Origin: a bacterium | GTDB lineage: Bacteria; Patescibacteriota; Dojkabacteria; SC72; WJKH01 | Assembly (NCBI GenBank): GCA_029547225.1 | Contig: JAKPPS010000040.1 | Span: forward strand, 1 to 42,795 | Direction of reading: 5' to 3' | DNA length: 42,795 bases | Shown here: positions 8,493-16,416 of the stretch, one piece after another | Layout: every line of letters starts with the position of its first letter | How positions within the stretch are numbered: position 1 is the stretch's first letter | Program-made: the position numbers and the translations under genes | Notes under the pieces: model-generated | Told to the model about the DNA's origin: nothing | Seen by the model: only the letters and a program-made list of their open reading frames with translations | The model's database searches: none

Positions 8493-11474
8493 TTAACTAT
8501 TTCTTGTTTTTTCTTGTAATCCTGATTGCTCCCAAACCACATCAAAAAGCCTATCAGCCATAAACTTCTTAAACTCAGGGTCGTCAGAATACTTCTTGTA
8601 TAAGTTAAAGTTTATATTAATCATGTTTTGGAATTTTTCATTAAGTAGCTTTTCAAATGTAATCCAAGAATTCTGCCTGTCTGAATTTTGTGTTGCTTTT
8701 ATAAAAACAGGATCATTTCTAACATCATCAGCAATATCGCCGAATGTCTTTCGAACTTTATCTTCATCTCCAAAATCAATTCCTCCAAATCTTTCATTCA
8801 TCTCTTCTAAAATCCTAGAAAGCCTGTCTTTTTCCTCAGGAGCTTTGCCACCACGCATTTTAGTAGGTATTGGTTCAATAGTTGTGTCACCTTTCAAACT
8901 GATAGAGCCATCGTTTTCTTTTTGAACACGGATAGAATCAAGGTCTATTGAATTGACTAAATCATCAATAGGGTCTTTCTTACAATTAATCACAAGTTTT
9001 TTATTAAGGTCGGTAAGGTAAATATAAAGTTTCTCTAGCTCTATGCTTTCAAAAGGAGCAATCTGAGATATATAAGCATATAATCGAATAAACGATTTAA
9101 TTTTTGCTTTTATGTCATACTTATGTTCTTCTTCCAGACTATTAAATCTCTCTACTGCTATATCAAGAATAGGGTGTAGTTCGACTATAGACCTCTTTTC
9201 TAAGCACTTAGTGACATATAAGGTAACTTCCTCGTCTGTAAATATCTGAAATGCTTTAATTGCATCTTTGAGGTCAAAGAGCTTATTAGGGTCTGTACCT
9301 TCCGACAATATAGTTGTTTTATAATAAGGTTCAAATGCCTTTTGTATATCTTCGTGCGTATTAACAAAATCAAGTACGAATGTATCTGTTTTTTGAGGTG
9401 GCATAACACGATTCAACCTTGACAATGTTTGAACAGCCGCTACACCTGCAAGGGGTTTATCTACATACATAGTATGAAGTAATGGCTCATCGAATCCTGT
9501 CTGGAACTTTTCTGCAACAATCAAAAACTTATAATCATCTTCGTTTTCTAATTTCTTCTTCACAGATAATAAAGATACACTGAAGCCATTAAGTTTGTCT
9601 TCTGTTAAGCCATCAATCTCTCCTGTAAAAGCAACAATAGACTTAAATGGAAGATTTAATTCCTTACATACCTTGTTAAAAGCATAATAGTACTCAACTG
9701 CATTTTTACGACTATTTGTTACTACCATAGCTTTGGCTCTTTCCCGAATTTTGTATACAGTGTTGTTTCTAAAATGGTCTAACATTATTTTGGCTTTCTT
9801 TTCGATAGTATCTGGATTGGAAAGTAAGAACTTATAAATAATCTTTTTTGCTTCCTGTTTATCGTATTCAGGGTCATCTTCGACTTTCTTAATTAGATTG
9901 TAATATATGTGATATGTCGTGTAATTAAGTAAAACATCAAGAATAAACTTTTCCTGAATAGCCTGTTGCATTGAATAAACATGATAGGCTTTGTAAGTGC
10001 CATCTGGCTGTTTAACTCCAAATAGTTCCAAAGTCTTGTTTTTAGGTGTTGCTGTAAATGCAAAATAACTAGCATTTGGAAGTAATTTTTTATTAATTAC
10101 CATTTCATTCAAAATATCTTCGAAATCTTTAGTTGGGTTTTCCTCGTTGTATCCAAAAGATGATTTGTCGGCTAAAGTCATACTGATATTCCTTGATGTT
10201 TCTCCTGACTGTGAAGAGTGGGCTTCATCAATAACTAATGCAAACCTCTTGGAGGGAAGCTGTCCTATATCATTTACAATATAAGGGAATTTCTGGACAG
10301 TCGTAATTATTATCTTTTTTCCTGCCTCTAAAGCAGTTCTAAGATGTTGACTACCTTCTGTTACAGCTTCAACAACACCTTCAACTTGTGCGAATTGTCT
10401 GATGTTGTTTCTTATCTGTTGGTCAAGAATCTTTCTATCAGTTACAACAACAACACTATCAAAGATAACATCTTCGTTTGTTGAATCATGAAGTTCAACT
10501 AGCTGATGAGCTAACCATGCAATAGAGTTACTTTTTCCAGAACCTGCTGAGTGTTGGATTAAATATCTATGTCCAACACCTTTTTGTTTTGCGTCTATCA
10601 ACAGTTTCCTTACACAATCTAATTGATGGTATCTTGGGAAGATTTGTTTAACTGTTTCTTTTCCTGTGTTTTCATTTTTCTCAACGATTTTACTTGCAAA
10701 ACTCTCAATTATGTTTATTAAAGAATCTTTTTGAAAAATTTCCTCCCACATGTACGAAGTCCTATACCCATTTGGATTATCAGGATTTCCGGCTTGTCCA
10801 TTATTTCCTTTGTTAAATGGTAAGAACACAGACTTCGCTCCATCTAATTTTGTACACATAAATACTTGTTCACTATCCATTGCGAAATGTACCATACATC
10901 TCGTAAATGAAAAGAGTGTTTCTTTGGGTGAACGGTCATTTCTGTATTGCCATATAGCGTCTTGGTAAGTCTGTCCTGATAAAGGGTTCTTTAACTCAAT
11001 TGTTAAGACAGGTATTCCATTTACAAAAACAACTAAATCTACGGATTCGTTTGATTGTTGACTAAAATGTACTTGTCTAATTACAGACAATATGTTTTGG
11101 TCGTATTGTTCTTGTGCATTTGGATTTTTTGATGAGGAAGGGTGGGGGTACATAAGAGTAAATTGTACTCCCATGTCTTCAATTCCCTTTCTTAAGACTT
11201 CAATTACACCTTTTGACTTAATCTGCTGATTTAATCGATACGAGAAGTTTCTCTCAAATAGTTCTTTATGAATATTTTTCAGGTTCTCTAATTTTTCGAG
11301 TTGGGTCTTTTGCAGAAATTCCATCAGCACACCAAAATCAATACAATTAGCTTTGTCGTAATCAGAATCAACTCTTGCACGATAGTTAGGTGTTTGCTGT
11401 TGTGTAAGGTATTCAAAGATAACATCCTCGAATCCTGATTCTTTTTTGTTTAGTGTATTGTTTTGGTTTTCCAT
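8493..11474 (-). CDS. hsdR: Type I restriction enzyme, endonuclease/translocase subunit
   Basis: The 993-residue motor and nuclease subunit of a type I restriction-modification complex. The N-terminal nuclease domain shows D146 and LTIELKNP (E160, K162), the PD-(D/E)XK centre. The helicase region has Walker A HSAGSGKS (308-315), VVVTDRK, DEAH (416-419) and FTATPKN. Motif VI-like sequences (FQTGFDEPLL, then QTLSRLNR) follow. The C-terminal 300 residues form the helical part that binds the methyltransferase. The length is normal for HsdR and all motifs are intact, so the enzyme should work. It lies 21 bases after hsdS and 11 bases before the ATPase gene, in one operon. Confidence 0.97.
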   Translation of the reverse strand: MENQNNTLNKKESGFEDVIFEYLTQQQTPNYRARVDSDYDKANCIDFGVLMEFLQKTQLEKLENLKNIHKELFERNFSYRLNQQIKSKGVIEVLRKGIEDMGVQFTLMYPHPSSSKNPNAQEQYDQNILSVIRQVHFSQQSNESVDLVVFVNGIPVLTIELKNPLSGQTYQDAIWQYRNDRSPKETLFSFTRCMVHFAMDSEQVFMCTKLDGAKSVFLPFNKGNNGQAGNPDNPNGYRTSYMWEEIFQKDSLINIIESFASKIVEKNENTGKETVKQIFPRYHQLDCVRKLLIDAKQKGVGHRYLIQHSAGSGKSNSIAWLAHQLVELHDSTNEDVIFDSVVVVTDRKILDQQIRNNIRQFAQVEGVVEAVTEGSQHLRTALEAGKKIIITTVQKFPYIVNDIGQLPSKRFALVIDEAHSSQSGETSRNISMTLADKSSFGYNEENPTKDFEDILNEMVINKKLLPNASYFAFTATPKNKTLELFGVKQPDGTYKAYHVYSMQQAIQEKFILDVLLNYTTYHIYYNLIKKVEDDPEYDKQEAKKIIYKFLLSNPDTIEKKAKIMLDHFRNNTVYKIRERAKAMVVTNSRKNAVEYYYAFNKVCKELNLPFKSIVAFTGEIDGLTEDKLNGFSVSLLSVKKKLENEDDYKFLIVAEKFQTGFDEPLLHTMYVDKPLAGVAAVQTLSRLNRVMPPQKTDTFVLDFVNTHEDIQKAFEPYYKTTILSEGTDPNKLFDLKDAIKAFQIFTDEEVTLYVTKCLEKRSIVELHPILDIAVERFNSLEEEHKYDIKAKIKSFIRLYAYISQIAPFESIELEKLYIYLTDLNKKLVINCKKDPIDDLVNSIDLDSIRVQKENDGSISLKGDTTIEPIPTKMRGGKAPEEKDRLSRILEEMNERFGGIDFGDEDKVRKTFGDIADDVRNDPVFIKATQNSDRQNSWITFEKLLNEKFQNMININFNLYKKYSDDPEFKKFMADRLFDVVWEQSGLQEKTRNS

Positions 11475-11495
11475 ATTAATTACTTCATAAATAAA

Positions 11496-12776
11496 TTAAG
11501 GTTTTCGTTTACCTGTAACCAATTCATAAATTAATGATTGGCGATATTGCTGAACCAATTCAATTTGACTGCGAGTATGTTTTATCACTTCTTCAATATA
11601 GTCCTCAAATTTTTCGACTTCTTTAACAATGTCCTCCATTTCATTAGTTTCTGGATATGCTAGAGGCATATCCCTTAACCACTCTCTTTGAAGTTCAATC
11701 TGATTTGTAGAACCTTCTGAAAGGATTCCGTTAATTAAATCATAATTGGTTAGAAAGAAATAGTAAAAGAATCGACTTACCAATGGACCACTTCCTCTCA
11801 TAATAGTAACATGGCTGTCTGCCATATATCCTTCCCCTTGGTTAAATATATGCACTTTACCAAGAACACCTCCCCCTGTTGAAGCCATAATTAAATCCCC
11901 ATCTTGTAACTTTCCTTTAGAACATAATCCTTTATGATAACGGATATCTTTTTCATCAAAGAAACCTTTACTAAAAGTCGCCTGATTTACAACTTTTATA
12001 TCTGACGATTCTACATAATTTGGTGTTTCTCCTCTATTACAATAACGAAAGATATTTTTCAATCTTTGAACTTTCCAATGTTGAGGAATTTCTCCGAGCC
12101 ATTCAATTCCGCTGTCCTTCATTTCAATATTGGGATTTAGACCTTTAGTTACCAATTCATTTATTTTTGATTGTTTGTACGTCTTAAGTAACTCTATATA
12201 CTTTTCTTTCTGTTGTATAAAGTCTTGAGTTAGTTTGTCTATATGGTTGACATACTCAACTATTGCTTTCTGATTGTCTTTAGAGGGTAAAGGTAAAGAC
12301 ATATTTTTAAGCTCTACCCACTCCACAGACTCTCTTATCTCCATAATTCCTTTTGCCATAGTTCTAAGAAATTTCTGTACAGGTCTTGTTTTGAAAATTA
12401 ACTCAAAGTATCTACTAACAAATTTGTTTTCATCTCTATTTCTCAACACATAATATACAGGGCTAACCAATCCATTGTATCCTGAAATACCTAAAGAACC
12501 TATAACTGCGTTCATTTTATTTATAACAAAATCACCTTTTTTAACTATTTTGTATTTCTCTAATTTCTCAGAAGACTTGTTTCCCTGATTTCCTCTTTCT
12601 TCATACGGTATGATTCCGACATCTTTTACAAGTGATAACATCTGTAAATCGTCACCATTCTTGTTTATATCTTTAACATCTTCAAAAACTTTTCTTAAAG
12701 GGATTTCGTTCCAATCAGCAGGAATACCATCCATCCATTCAATATTTGTTGTTTTATAAGATTCATACTTCTGCAT
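11496..12776 (-). CDS. hsdS: Type I restriction enzyme, specificity subunit
   Basis: The 426-residue subunit chooses the DNA target for both methylation and cutting. It has the usual two-part build. The first target recognition domain (about 1-170) ends in the conserved helical region VEYVNHIDKLTQ. The second (about 215-390) starts at the repeated IEWLGEIPQHWK, matching IEWMDGIPADWN near the N-terminus, and ends in a second helix. The near-duplicate starts of the two halves are characteristic. The start codon is one base after the hsdM stop, so translation is probably coupled. The recognised sequence cannot be read from the protein. Confidence 0.95.
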   Translation of the reverse strand: MQKYESYKTTNIEWMDGIPADWNEIPLRKVFEDVKDINKNGDDLQMLSLVKDVGIIPYEERGNQGNKSSEKLEKYKIVKKGDFVINKMNAVIGSLGISGYNGLVSPVYYVLRNRDENKFVSRYFELIFKTRPVQKFLRTMAKGIMEIRESVEWVELKNMSLPLPSKDNQKAIVEYVNHIDKLTQDFIQQKEKYIELLKTYKQSKINELVTKGLNPNIEMKDSGIEWLGEIPQHWKVQRLKNIFRYCNRGETPNYVESSDIKVVNQATFSKGFFDEKDIRYHKGLCSKGKLQDGDLIMASTGGGVLGKVHIFNQGEGYMADSHVTIMRGSGPLVSRFFYYFFLTNYDLINGILSEGSTNQIELQREWLRDMPLAYPETNEMEDIVKEVEKFEDYIEEVIKHTRSQIELVQQYRQSLIYELVTGKRKP

Positions 12777-12777
12777 A

Positions 12778-14526
12778 CTATCTCTCGGTTATTGTTTCAA
12801 GTAAAGTATCTGAATCGCTGTCTAACTGCTTTAACTCTGCTAAAATTTCTTCCGATGGTCTAGGAGATACAAACTTATAGAAGTATTTATTAAAGTTGAC
12901 CTCATATCCTATTTTTGATTCATCTGGTTCATACCATGCGTCAGGACGATATTGCTTAACTTCCTCGTTAAAGAATGTATCTATATCTGTTTTTAATGGG
13001 ATATTTTCAACATCATCCAAATCCTTATCAATTTCTATTCCTCCTGCTTTCTTTCTTATTATATTTCCATCTTCATCTTTCTTAGGTTGATGAACCTTTA
13101 TTTGTGTGTATCCAAATTCTGCATTATCAAATATTTTAGAATGTTCAGATTCTTCAAAATTAGTATATATTTCAAATATCTTATCTATCTGTGAATCTGA
13201 GATTTTAACTCTTTTTTGTCCCAATGTTTTTCTTAGATTTGTATAAAATTCTTTTGAGGTTGCATTGATAAGTTGTGTCTTACCAATTCTTTTCTCTTCC
13301 TTTCTATTAGTTAAAACAAGAATATATGTCGGAATACCTGTGTTGTAAAACATGTTAGTAGGAAGTGCAACAATCGCTTCTACCAAATCGTTTTCAAACA
13401 AATATCTTCTTATCTCACTTTCACCTTGTCCTGCATCACCAGTAAAAAGAGCAGAACCATTATGCACAGAAGCTATCCTTGACCCAAGTTCCGTATCTGT
13501 TTTCATTTTTGAAAGCATGTGTGATACAAAGAGTAACTGACCATCAGAGACTCTTGGAATACCTATCTGGAATCTACTGTCAATAATCTGTTTCTTTCTA
13601 TCATCTCCAACCAGTAGTTTTTTTCTATCATCTTTCCAACTTTTCCCATAAGGTGGATTTGTAAGCATAAAGTCAAACTTCTTATCAGGAAAGCCATCGT
13701 TAGAAAGTGTTGAACCAAAAGCAACACCATCTGGATCTTCGCCTTTGATAAGAAGGTCTGCCTTACAAGTTGCATATGTTTTATCGTTTACTTCTTGACC
13801 GAACAAATGCACAAAGCCATCATATTTAAGGTTATTCTTTAGATACTCCTTTGATTCTGAAAGCATACCTCCTGTTCCACAAGCAGGGTCGTAAAGCAAA
13901 ATTGTTCCAATATTCTTTATCTTGTCTTCAACAGGGTCAAATACAATCCTATTCATCAATCTAATGACTTCTCTTGGAGTGAAGTGTTCTCCAGCCTCCT
14001 CATTGTTTTCTTCGTTAAACCTTCTAATTAAGTCTTCAAAGACATATCCCATTTCATGGTTTGATAGTTTATCTGGTGAAATAGCTACTTCTGGGTCAAC
14101 AAATTTTTCAATCAACGAGAAAAGAATACCGTTTCTATTACATTTTTCTACAATGTTCTTTAGGTCAAATTTGTCTATAATATCCTTTATATTGTCAGAA
14201 TAGCTATTTAAATAGGACAGTGTGTTTTCTTTTAGATTCTTAGGTTCGTCTAGTAGTGTTTTAAGTGAATATTTCGAGTAGTTGTAATACTTCTTCCCTG
14301 AAGTAGATTCTAATAGTCCCTCCAAATTGGTAATCTTGTCCTTAAACTCATCATAAGTAGCAACAACATCAGCTTTTGTATCTTCAAGAGATAAATCAAT
14401 TCTTCTTAATACAGTCATTGGCAATATAACATTGGGATATTCTCCCTTTCTATAATGGTCTCTTAAGACATCGTCTGCGACTGACCAAATAAAACTAATA
14501 ATTGAATGTAGATTTGATGTCGACAT
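12778..14526 (-). CDS. hsdM: Type I restriction enzyme, methyltransferase subunit
   Basis: The 582-residue N6-adenine methyltransferase protects host DNA and forms the core of the type I complex. The N-terminal HsdM_N helical domain covers about residues 8-150. The S-adenosylmethionine motif DPACGTGG is at 213-220 and the catalytic NPPY at 290-293. EHFTPREVIRLM upstream is the usual N6-methylase family signature. The protein is somewhat long, with a C-terminal extension holding the IIRKKAGGIEID insertion that is common in this subfamily. It starts one base after the XRE controller gene stops and ends one base before hsdS, in one operon. Confidence 0.97.
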   Translation of the reverse strand: MSTSNLHSIISFIWSVADDVLRDHYRKGEYPNVILPMTVLRRIDLSLEDTKADVVATYDEFKDKITNLEGLLESTSGKKYYNYSKYSLKTLLDEPKNLKENTLSYLNSYSDNIKDIIDKFDLKNIVEKCNRNGILFSLIEKFVDPEVAISPDKLSNHEMGYVFEDLIRRFNEENNEEAGEHFTPREVIRLMNRIVFDPVEDKIKNIGTILLYDPACGTGGMLSESKEYLKNNLKYDGFVHLFGQEVNDKTYATCKADLLIKGEDPDGVAFGSTLSNDGFPDKKFDFMLTNPPYGKSWKDDRKKLLVGDDRKKQIIDSRFQIGIPRVSDGQLLFVSHMLSKMKTDTELGSRIASVHNGSALFTGDAGQGESEIRRYLFENDLVEAIVALPTNMFYNTGIPTYILVLTNRKEEKRIGKTQLINATSKEFYTNLRKTLGQKRVKISDSQIDKIFEIYTNFEESEHSKIFDNAEFGYTQIKVHQPKKDEDGNIIRKKAGGIEIDKDLDDVENIPLKTDIDTFFNEEVKQYRPDAWYEPDESKIGYEVNFNKYFYKFVSPRPSEEILAELKQLDSDSDTLLETITER

Positions 14527-14527
14527 A

Positions 14528-14746
14528 TTATTTTTCTTCTAATTTAATTAAGTCATCGGTTGTCACACTTAGTGCGTCAGCAATCTTCTTTATGGTCTTG
14601 ATAGTAGGATTCTTTACTTGTGACCCCTCGATTTTGATAAGTGTTGTATATGGTACACCACTTTTAATTGCTAATTCCTCCTGAGTAAGACCTGTGTCTT
14701 TTCTCAGTTTCTGAATAATATTACCGATATTTTGAGTTTTACTCAT
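14528..14746 (-). CDS. XRE-family regulator leading the restriction operon (controller-like)
   Basis: A 72-residue Cro/C1-type helix-turn-helix protein. Residues about 8-62 form the HTH, including LRKDTGLTQEELAIKSGVPYTTL. I choose the start MSKTQN at 14746. It is preceded by AGGAAGAG at a good ribosome-binding distance, one of very few such sites in the window, and the upstream alternative adds an unsupported 14 residues. It is the first gene of the restriction operon, and hsdM begins one base after its stop. Small XRE proteins in this place often work as controller proteins that delay restriction until methylation is complete. Repeats of AAAGTAAG upstream are candidate binding sites. Confidence 0.88.
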   Translation of the reverse strand: MSKTQNIGNIIQKLRKDTGLTQEELAIKSGVPYTTLIKIEGSQVKNPTIKTIKKIADALSVTTDDLIKLEEK

Positions 14747-14762
14747 ACAATCTCTTCCTAGT

Positions 14763-14857
14763 AAAGTAAGGATAATGTATTTTATCACAAATGGAGAATA
14801 ACTGAAGCCAATTTTCTTTGCTTACTTTCTATTTCGGCTCAAGATAAAGAAAGTAAG
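14763..14857 (-). promoter_or_regulatory. Candidate operator region of the restriction operon
   Basis: The octamer AAAGTAAG occurs at 14763-14770 and 14850-14857, and its complement CTTACTTT at 14821-14828. The last two are part of a perfect 10-base inverted repeat (14821-14830 with 14848-14857). The sites surround the leader of the XRE gene, so they may be its operators. A TAAAAT -10-like box lies between them, but no strong -35 is visible. Confidence 0.5.
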
Positions 14858-14876
14858 TTAGCCTTGCTCAAATTGT

Positions 14877-14907
14877 GAGGGTTTAACCTTACAACCCTCA
14901 TAAGGTT
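14877..14907 (-). promoter_or_regulatory. Pseudoknot-type RNA element, copy 1
   Basis: Two interleaved complementary pairs are seen: GAGGGTT (14877-14883) with AACCCTC (14893-14899), and AACCTT (14885-14890) with AAGGTT (14902-14907). This order would form an H-type pseudoknot. The same arrangement recurs at 15768-15797. It starts six bases past the stop of the 66-residue gene. Confidence 0.55.
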
Positions 14908-14913
14908 TAGATT

Positions 14914-15114
14914 TTAATCCACTAAATGAATTTTCCAATCTTCAACATCTTCTTGATTATCGACCAAATCAATTAATTCTTTAGTATTTTCAATTTGAGC
15001 AAGTTCGCCATCTTGTGGAGTAGTGCTTAATTCTTGCCATAGTTCACCACCTTTCTCTAAGTGTTTAGTACACTCTGTTAATGTTCTTGCTGTTGGGTAT
15101 TCGATGTAATCCAT
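14914..15114 (-). CDS. Small acidic hypothetical protein
   Basis: A 66-residue protein rich in Glu, Asp and Thr (MDYIEYPTAR at the start, EDVEDWKIHLVD at the end). There is no membrane segment or signal peptide and I do not recognise a family. It is the fourth of four small cargo genes on the minus strand between the transfer operon and the restriction operon. Each is separated from the next by a hairpin or only a base. The acidic, compact character would suit an anti-restriction or DNA-mimic protein, but that is only a guess from composition and location. Confidence 0.6.
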   Translation of the reverse strand: MDYIEYPTARTLTECTKHLEKGGELWQELSTTPQDGELAQIENTKELIDLVDNQEDVEDWKIHLVD

Positions 15115-15144
15115 TTATATTTGTTTAACAATTTAATTTACAAG

Positions 15145-15167
15145 GGCAGAGGCTGTTAACCTCTGCC
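15145..15167 (-). promoter_or_regulatory. Perfect hairpin between small cargo genes
   Basis: GGCAGAGG (15145-15152) pairs with CCTCTGCC (15160-15167) around a loop that reads TTAACAG on the minus strand. No T-run follows, so it is not a classic terminator. It lies nine bases after one small gene and about 31 bases before the next start, the same placement as the pseudoknot elements. Confidence 0.55.
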
Positions 15168-15176
15168 ATATACCTG

Positions 15177-15359
15177 TTATACTTGTATGAAGCACTCTTC
15201 AGCTGTAAGCATACTTTCTTTTCCCAAATTGAATTTTGCTCTTGCTCTGTTGAGTGCTTGTTTTTCATCTTTTACTCCTTCAATCAAACCAATGAAGGTT
15301 TTTTCATTGATTTCCTTACAGATGTTATACAAGCTATTAAGTATTAAGTAGTTTTTCAT
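15177..15359 (-). CDS. Small hypothetical protein
   Basis: A 60-residue protein (MKNYLILNSL at the start, AEECFIQV at the end). I place the start at 15359, one base after the preceding gene stops, rather than four codons upstream, which would overlap that gene. The middle (EKTFIGLIEGVKDEKQAL) resembles the FFGLVEGIEKELG segment of the DUF2958 protein encoded two genes upstream, so a distant link to that protein is possible. It has no signal or membrane segment and no recognised family. Confidence 0.6.
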   Translation of the reverse strand: MKNYLILNSLYNICKEINEKTFIGLIEGVKDEKQALNRARAKFNLGKESMLTAEECFIQV

Positions 15360-15360
15360 G

Positions 15361-15741
15361 TTATATATCAAAATGTTTGTTTATATAATTTAATAATTCC
15401 TCTCTGTGCTTTTTTCCGATTACAGCTTCAACATAATTTCTTGATTTATTCTTTATATACATCGCCTCATCGTATTCAATTGCTCCTGTTAGTTTTAATT
15501 GTGTGTAAATGACTATTGGCATTAAATCCATGCCACAACCTGATAAAGCACAGAAAATCAATCCGTCAACTTCAACAGGTATCATTCCACAATTTCTAAC
15601 TGTTTTGGCGTTCTCTTCTGACCATTCGCACTCATCAAAATTCCATAATGTATCCCACATTATTTCTTCATCATCTTTCAATGTTTCTCTGTAATTAGGA
15701 TTGATTTTCTTAATCCAATCTAGTTGTAAAGTAGTTATCAT
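15361..15741 (-). CDS. Hypothetical cargo protein
   Basis: A 126-residue protein I do not recognise. It is soluble by composition and starts MITTLQLDWIKK. It has a Trp-rich acidic segment (MWDTLWNFDECEWSEE, about residues 28-43), two cysteines in LIFCALSGCGMDLM (about 61-74) and a basic C-terminal region. The next small gene begins one base after its stop, so the two are probably translated together. The pseudoknot-type element 15768-15797 lies about 27 bases upstream of its start. Its position among mobile-element cargo, next to DUF2958, suggests an accessory role in the new host. Confidence 0.65.
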   Translation of the reverse strand: MITTLQLDWIKKINPNYRETLKDDEEIMWDTLWNFDECEWSEENAKTVRNCGMIPVEVDGLIFCALSGCGMDLMPIVIYTQLKLTGAIEYDEAMYIKNKSRNYVEAVIGKKHREELLNYINKHFDI

Positions 15742-15767
15742 TTCTAAAAATGTAATAATTTATATCT

Positions 15768-15797
15768 GAGGGTTTAACCTTTCCACCCTCTAAGGTT
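15768..15797 (-). promoter_or_regulatory. Pseudoknot-type RNA element, copy 2
   Basis: GAGGGT (15768-15773) pairs with ACCCTC (15785-15790), and AACCTT (15776-15781) pairs with AAGGTT (15792-15797). The pairs are interleaved exactly as in copy 1, while the linker bases differ. It begins five bases past the DUF2958 stop and ends 27 bases before the next start. Confidence 0.55.
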
Positions 15798-15802
15798 TTG
15801 AT

Positions 15803-16096
15803 TCAGTTCATTAACTCTTTTAATGTTTTAGGTTTGAAATATAAATCTCTTTCTATTGGTAAGCCTAAAGTCCCTCGAATACTTTTAAGCTCTGAAAGTC
15901 TAAAATACCCAAGTTCTTTTTCTATACCTTCTACAAGTCCGAAAAATGTATCTTCTCCGTCAAATTCTGTTGCGTACCATGTCCAGCCACTATCAGGAGT
16001 AAAAAACTTGACTATTGCTATTGCGTCAAGTCCTTTTTCTTCTTGTGAGTAAAGAGGAGGTAATTTTTTCAATATCTCCTTAGTAAGTAAGACCAT
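15803..16096 (-). CDS. DUF2958 domain protein
   Basis: A 97-residue protein that is almost entirely one DUF2958 domain. The family hallmarks are easy to see: LPPLYSQEEKG, then VKFFTPDSGWTWYATEFDGEDTFFG in the middle, then ELGYFRLSEL and GLPIERDLYFKPK near the end. DUF2958 genes are common on plasmids and integrative elements, but their function is unknown. It is the first of the four small cargo genes. Its 370-base upstream region carries a boxA-like signal and strong RNA structure, so it is probably under special transcriptional control. Confidence 0.92.
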   Translation of the reverse strand: MVLLTKEILKKLPPLYSQEEKGLDAIAIVKFFTPDSGWTWYATEFDGEDTFFGLVEGIEKELGYFRLSELKSIRGTLGLPIERDLYFKPKTLKELMN

Positions 16097-16128
16097 GATT
16101 AAATAAATAAAAAGTTAAATATTGGCTT

Positions 16129-16155
16129 GCCTTAACTTTCCACCTCGTAAGCTTT
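16129..16155 (-). promoter_or_regulatory. Diverged third copy of the leader element
   Basis: On the minus strand the segment reads AAAGCTTACGAGGTGG and then AAAGTTAAGGC. It lines up with copies 1 and 2 and keeps a weak first stem (AGCTT with AAGTT), but the second stem is lost. It sits 33 bases before the DUF2958 start, matching the spacing of copy 2 to its downstream gene. Confidence 0.35.
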
Positions 16156-16191
16156 GCAATACGGTTTGTAGTTTTGAGTTAAGGTTATTCA

Positions 16192-16204
16192 ATTGTTAAA
16201 GAGC
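16192..16204 (-). promoter_or_regulatory. boxA-like antitermination signal
   Basis: The minus strand reads GCTCTTTAACAAT. This matches the rRNA-leader boxA consensus TGCTCTTTAACA at 11 of 12 positions, with the first base A instead of T. boxA binds the NusB/S10 antitermination complex. It lies in the leader of the cargo genes. One short motif can occur by chance. Confidence 0.4.
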
Positions 16205-16224
16205 TTTCTTTTAAGTCAGGTTGT

Positions 16225-16416
16225 TTTCCCTTTCTTGAAATAGAAAAAGCGAGCCGAACGACCGCAGGGAGAGAAGGCAGTATAAAAATCCATATTTGAC
16301 AAGGAGGAATTCACAGAAGCAAATCCTTGCAAACCCAGAGGGTAGCAAACGAATGCGACAGCAGTAGTGAAGCTATAGGAGGATTTTTATGCTAGTATTT
16401 TCGAAAGAAAGGGAAA
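16225..16416. ncRNA. Structured noncoding island, possible ncRNA or transfer origin
   Basis: This part of the 373-base gap 16097-16469 is richer in G and C than its surroundings and strongly self-complementary. TTTCCCTTTCTT (16225-16236) pairs with AAGAAAGGGAAA (16405-16416). Inside it, ATAAAAATCC (16282-16291) pairs with GGATTTTTAT (16381-16390). Further in are CAAGGA with TCCTTG (16300-16305, 16324-16329) and a TTGC/GCAA plus ACCC/GGGT hairpin near 16327-16348. The nested stems would make one long arm. Which strand is transcribed is unclear. It could be a noncoding RNA, a leader, or the oriT of the element, because it adjoins the transfer operon. Confidence 0.5.

Noticed and set aside
16245-16275. 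Short resemblance of AGCCGAACGACCG to a sequence near the ColE1/pUC origin
   Set aside because: Thirteen bases only, with no flanking similarity. It is probably chance, and there is no sign of vector sequence.
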